Of a stretch of DNA of 8,850 bases, positions 5,998-8,850 are shown one piece after another. The notes beneath the pieces were generated by a model. It saw nothing but the letters and a program-made list of their open reading frames with translations, was not told where the DNA came from and made no database searches. Each line of letters starts with the position of its first letter. Within the stretch, counting starts at the first letter, position 1. Source of the DNA: Clostridiales bacterium UBA6363 (lineage in GTDB: Bacteria > Bacillota > Clostridia > UBA1381); contig DJRJ01000043.1 in assembly GCA_002438865.1 (NCBI GenBank), forward strand, positions 1-8,850, given 5' to 3'. A program made the translations under genes and the position numbers.

Positions 5998-8529
5998 ATG
6001 AAACGTATACTTTCATTAATATTAGGACTTGTTATGATGATGTCGGCATCTTGTATAACAACGTTTGCCGAAGATGATAATTCACAGCCCCAAGTGAAAG
6101 CTGATGCCGCACAAGACGCCTATGCGCGTCTTGCAGGCGTCGGCGTAAACATCGAGGGAAACACTTTAACAGCGGGCAGCTATGTTGCGGCGCTTATGCA
6201 GTTTACAAACAGCGAAACAAAAAATAATGACAATACTTTTGAAACGGCAAAAAGTATGGGACTTATTGATTATTCGCTTGTACGCACCATGCCTATCAGA
6301 TACAGAGATGCTGTTCGTGCCGCCCTTGTGTTTGCAGGCTACAGACCGATGCTTGAAATGCAGGATACAATGACTGTCGCAAGCTCAAATGATTTGCTTA
6401 ATAAGATTACGGCGGCAGAGACGGATAATCTTACAAAAGACGCCGGAGCACGCCTTTTGTCAAATTTGCTTGACGTTAAGGTTATGGAGTATTTTGACGA
6501 TACATACAAAAGCAGCGGTGATACCGTTTTGGAAAAATACTTCAAAATGACTCAGAAACGTGTTGAAATTGTTCAGGTAGACAAAAAGAACAAGAAAATC
6601 TATGTTCGTGAAAACAATGGTACAGTTACATATTTTGCGGCGGACAACTTGAATTACGATCTTGTGGGCGGCGGCAGACATCTGGTTTTTATCAACGAGG
6701 ATAATGAGATATGTTACGCAGGCACAACAGGCAGCAGCTTTATGTTCTGGGATTTTGTTTATACGGTAAACAGAAATTCGGATCAGTCAATAAACTATTG
6801 CATTGATCAGATTGACAAAATGACGTTCTATAATTCAACAGATGAATATAAAATGTCAGATGACGTTATCGCATTCTACGGTGATGAAACAGCGGGAAAT
6901 GACGCATATCCCGTATGCGGCGCATTTGTAAAGGTTTTGGGATATGAAGATACGATTACTCAGATTAATATCTACAGCCTTACGGAGGGCGGTTTGTTAA
7001 AGACATTCACAGGCACAAGACTCTCTTATACGCAAGGCACGGTAAGCGATCTTGTTTCGGGAGATATTGCCGCAGTGAGCGATATGACGGTTATTATTGA
7101 CGGTATTGAAAAAACTCTTGATGATCTTAAAAAAGATATGGTGTTTGATTACTGGTCAAATAAAGACGAGTCATCAATGATTGTTGTGGCTTCATCAAGA
7201 AAAGCTGTCGGCGAAATAAAAAGCTACAGTTCAACTAAGGTAAAAATTGCCGACTTGTACTACAATATAAGCAATAATGTTTACAGCTACAGCAGACAAA
7301 TGGAGCGCTACGATACGGGCTTTTTGCTCGGACCGCCGACGTATGTTGAGGCATATATTGATGACAAGTGCGAAATCCGCTATATCAAAAATGTTCCCGA
7401 GCATGATACAAAAACGAAAACAGTTTACGGTATCGTAAAGAAAGCATGGTCGGAGTATGACGGAGACGAAAAAACAATGCAGATTATTCCCATTACGGGA
7501 CCGGGATCGGGCAATGAAGTTGAGAAGCATAAGGTCAGAAATAAATTAAGCAGCGGTTCAATTTCGTTTGATTATGCAAAGAGCGTTGCGTCAGACCTTA
7601 ACGGTAAAGGCTTCTTTAAGTTTACTGTTAATACAAAAGATGAAATTTCTAAAATCGAGCCGGTTGAATATATGACAAATACCGTACCGATTAACTTTAA
7701 CAATACTAAAGATGTAGTGTCATATAAAGGATTTTATATTAATGACGCAACAATGATTGTGCTCTATCAGGTAGACGGTGAGCTTAAGGTTAAAACAATG
7801 ACATGGGAAAAGCTGTGGGAATATTACCAGAAAGGCTCGGACGGAATATATCTTACGGTTGACTATCATCCGACAAAGAACCCGGTTCCCAGGTTTGGTT
7901 TGATTACCGGTTCTGTTGAATTGATAGAGTCAGGTTGGAATACCGGCGGATTCGTGAGTGAAATAAGCTATAACGAAGATGACGAGTGTAAAGTTGTTAT
8001 TGGAAATACAACATATACCATGGAAGCCAAAATGGTTGAACAATACGGTATAAAGGAAGACGCTTTTGTACAGCTTCGTCCCAGGCCTTTTGTGAAGAAC
8101 GGTCTTGTATTCGACGCTTCCAAGGAGTCAAAGGTTATAGACCTTTCGGGACCGGTTTCGGGTTGGGCGGATATTCTGACCGATGCATACGGAGCATATA
8201 ATGATTCGTCACCGACAGGACGTTTGACTATGGGTAAGGTTATTTTAAAGGGTGACAAATACATTCAGTTTGAAGTTGACGGTCAGCCCACATCGGTATT
8301 CCCGGTTACATCTGCATTCCGTGCAAGCGAAATTGTCGATGCAAAGCAGCGCATATATAAAGACGCACCTCTCGACATTAATAATCCGCAATGGTATCAG
8401 GGCAGTCAGGCACTCAGAAATGTGCGCATAGGCGATGAAGTAATGTTCATACTTGAGAACAAGGACGGCTTTATACAGGTATCACGCATTTACTACTTTA
8501 ATGACGGCAGTGTTTTCGGAGCCCGTTAA
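5998..8529 (+). CDS. Exported protein with degenerate SLH-like N-terminus and tandem small beta-barrel-like repeats
   Basis: This 843-residue protein has a signal peptide with likely cleavage after TFA (residue 24). The Cys at 19 sits in MSASC, which lacks the usual leucine of a lipobox, so I do not favour a lipoprotein. Residues about 38-121 look like two eroded SLH repeats: a GVGVN...LTAGSYVAALMQF half, then AKSMGLID...IRYRDAVRAALVFAGYRP. The (I/V)T(R/Y)xxAVxxxxxALGY layout is kept but TRAE is lost. The remainder is rich in beta strands and has segments with a shared plan, a G/V-x-V/I strand, a K-V/I-x-V/I strand, then a G-x-x-V...I-x-x-I closing pair, at about 188-243, 403-466, 476-556, 651-709 and 744-834. 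These could be small OB- or SH3-like barrels. I recognise no catalytic motif and no sortase motif. Position just after an SLH-anchored gene suggests a wall-associated structural or assembly partner. An S-layer component is one possible reading, not proven. Confidence 0.9.
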   Translation: MKRILSLILGLVMMMSASCITTFAEDDNSQPQVKADAAQDAYARLAGVGVNIEGNTLTAGSYVAALMQFTNSETKNNDNTFETAKSMGLIDYSLVRTMPIRYRDAVRAALVFAGYRPMLEMQDTMTVASSNDLLNKITAAETDNLTKDAGARLLSNLLDVKVMEYFDDTYKSSGDTVLEKYFKMTQKRVEIVQVDKKNKKIYVRENNGTVTYFAADNLNYDLVGGGRHLVFINEDNEICYAGTTGSSFMFWDFVYTVNRNSDQSINYCIDQIDKMTFYNSTDEYKMSDDVIAFYGDETAGNDAYPVCGAFVKVLGYEDTITQINIYSLTEGGLLKTFTGTRLSYTQGTVSDLVSGDIAAVSDMTVIIDGIEKTLDDLKKDMVFDYWSNKDESSMIVVASSRKAVGEIKSYSSTKVKIADLYYNISNNVYSYSRQMERYDTGFLLGPPTYVEAYIDDKCEIRYIKNVPEHDTKTKTVYGIVKKAWSEYDGDEKTMQIIPITGPGSGNEVEKHKVRNKLSSGSISFDYAKSVASDLNGKGFFKFTVNTKDEISKIEPVEYMTNTVPINFNNTKDVVSYKGFYINDATMIVLYQVDGELKVKTMTWEKLWEYYQKGSDGIYLTVDYHPTKNPVPRFGLITGSVELIESGWNTGGFVSEISYNEDDECKVVIGNTTYTMEAKMVEQYGIKEDAFVQLRPRPFVKNGLVFDASKESKVIDLSGPVSGWADILTDAYGAYNDSSPTGRLTMGKVILKGDKYIQFEVDGQPTSVFPVTSAFRASEIVDAKQRIYKDAPLDINNPQWYQGSQALRNVRIGDEVMFILENKDGFIQVSRIYYFNDGSVFGAR
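6109..6360 (+). other. Degenerate SLH-like pair at the N-terminus of gene 3
   Basis: Residues 38-121 keep the helix pattern and spacing of SLH repeats: AYARLAGVGVN then LTAGSYVAALMQF, and AKSMGLIDY then IRYRDAVRAALVFAGY. They lack the glycine-rich DGTFxP loop and the TRAE motif. Many clostridial exported proteins have a normal SLH set in this position, so this may be an eroded anchor that binds weakly or has taken on a packing role. The assignment is by pattern only. Confidence 0.5.
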
Positions 8530-8535
8530 ACAAAG

Positions 8536-8545
8536 AAAGGACAGG
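8536..8545 (+). promoter_or_regulatory. Ribosome binding site of the fourth gene
   Basis: AAAGGACAGG offers two overlapping Shine-Dalgarno-like cores, AAAGGA (12 bases from the ATG) and AGG (8 bases from the ATG at 8554). It is weaker than the AGGAGG sites of genes 1 and 3. No hairpin or terminator is seen in the 24-base gap, so the operon probably continues. Confidence 0.65.
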
Positions 8546-8553
8546 TTACTTAA

Positions 8554-8850
8554 ATGAAAAACAATTTAAAAAATAAATTAATCGCCTTTGTCCTTGCTTT
8601 TATGACGGCTGTTGGCGCAGTATCTGCTTCGGCAGATGCTGCGGTTGTCCAAATAGATAAAAGCTTGTATAACACTATCGAGCAGACGTTCACTCCGATT
8701 GATTTAAGACCGTTTGCAAACCGAGGCTTTGCCGATGATGTCGAGGGCGACGGTAAAGGCGGCTGGGGCGACGGCGGTCCGAACAACGACTTGCGTGACT
8801 TTACTTTATATGGCACACAGTATTTTTGCGGCGTTGAGTTTGATATTATA
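8554..8850 (+). CDS. Exported protein, N-terminal part only; starts with a beta-sandwich domain common in extracellular glycan-active proteins
   Basis: The reading frame is open from the ATG at 8554 to the window edge (99 residues) with no stop, so the C-terminus lies outside. The signal peptide (MKNNLKNKL, hydrophobic core) is probably cleaved after SASA (residue 27). The mature start carries FTPIDLRPFANRGFADDV, then GDGKGGWGDGGPNNDLRDF and a closing YFCGVEFDII strand. This 'DL..(Y/F).NRGF.D.V..DG.GGW.D.GP.NDLR.F......F.GV.F.II' signature recurs in exported Bacillota proteins that act on or bind polysaccharides, where it forms an N-terminal jelly-roll-like module. The family memory is from pattern, not from a search. 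The missing remainder could carry a catalytic domain or SLH domains. It follows gene 3 after 24 bases and is likely in the same operon. Confidence 0.85.
   Translation, partial: MKNNLKNKLIAFVLAFMTAVGAVSASADAAVVQIDKSLYNTIEQTFTPIDLRPFANRGFADDVEGDGKGGWGDGGPNNDLRDFTLYGTQYFCGVEFDII

Noticed and set aside
6037..6069. Lipoprotein signal (MSASC) in gene 3
   Set aside because: The residue at -3 is serine instead of leucine or a similar aliphatic, and a good signal peptidase I site (TFA) follows five residues later.
1..8850. CRISPR array, tRNA or rRNA genes, insertion sequence
   Set aside because: No regularly spaced direct repeats, no cloverleaf-like sequence, and no transposase motifs or terminal inverted repeats were seen on either strand.

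Overview
The window looks like part of a cell-surface locus from a Gram-positive, anaerobic Bacillota (Clostridia-type) bacterium. The supports are strong AGGAGG-type ribosome sites, moderately AT-rich DNA, Gram-positive-style Sec signal peptides, and a protein ending in three S-layer homology (SLH) domains after fibronectin type III and carbohydrate-binding-like modules. A gut or rumen clostridium of the glycan-degrading, SLH-rich kind (for example relatives of Monoglobus) would fit. That lineage guess rests on protein style only and is weak.

Layout: four co-directional genes on the + strand cover almost the whole window. Positions 1-70 are a short leader with a strong ribosome site. Positions 71-1774 encode a 567-residue exported protein with two related beta-sandwich-like modules and a small C-terminal domain. 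A 77-base gap holds a strong stem-loop (1796-1823). Positions 1852-5982 encode a 1376-residue SLH-anchored multidomain protein. After 15 bases, 5998-8529 encode an 843-residue exported protein with a degenerate SLH-like N-terminus and several small all-beta repeats. After 24 bases, 8554 to the window edge starts a fourth exported protein with a recognisable N-terminal domain signature. No gene-free stretch exceeds 300 bases.

How they may work together: each protein starts with a signal peptide and none shows a catalytic domain that I recognise. The tight spacing of the last three genes suggests one transcript. The likely theme is a surface assembly. The SLH protein would be held noncovalently on secondary cell-wall polymer and would display FN3, carbohydrate-binding-like, Ig-like and possibly cohesin-like modules. 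The first gene would supply a soluble protein built from the same module as the SLH protein's N-terminus. The third would be a structural or wall-associated protein. Whether the system binds glycans, builds an S-layer or does something else cannot be decided from sequence alone.

The most notable points are the same approximately 200-residue module used three times across two adjacent genes, the divergent SLH-like head plus beta-repeat architecture of the third gene, and the possible cohesin-like module next to the SLH anchor.
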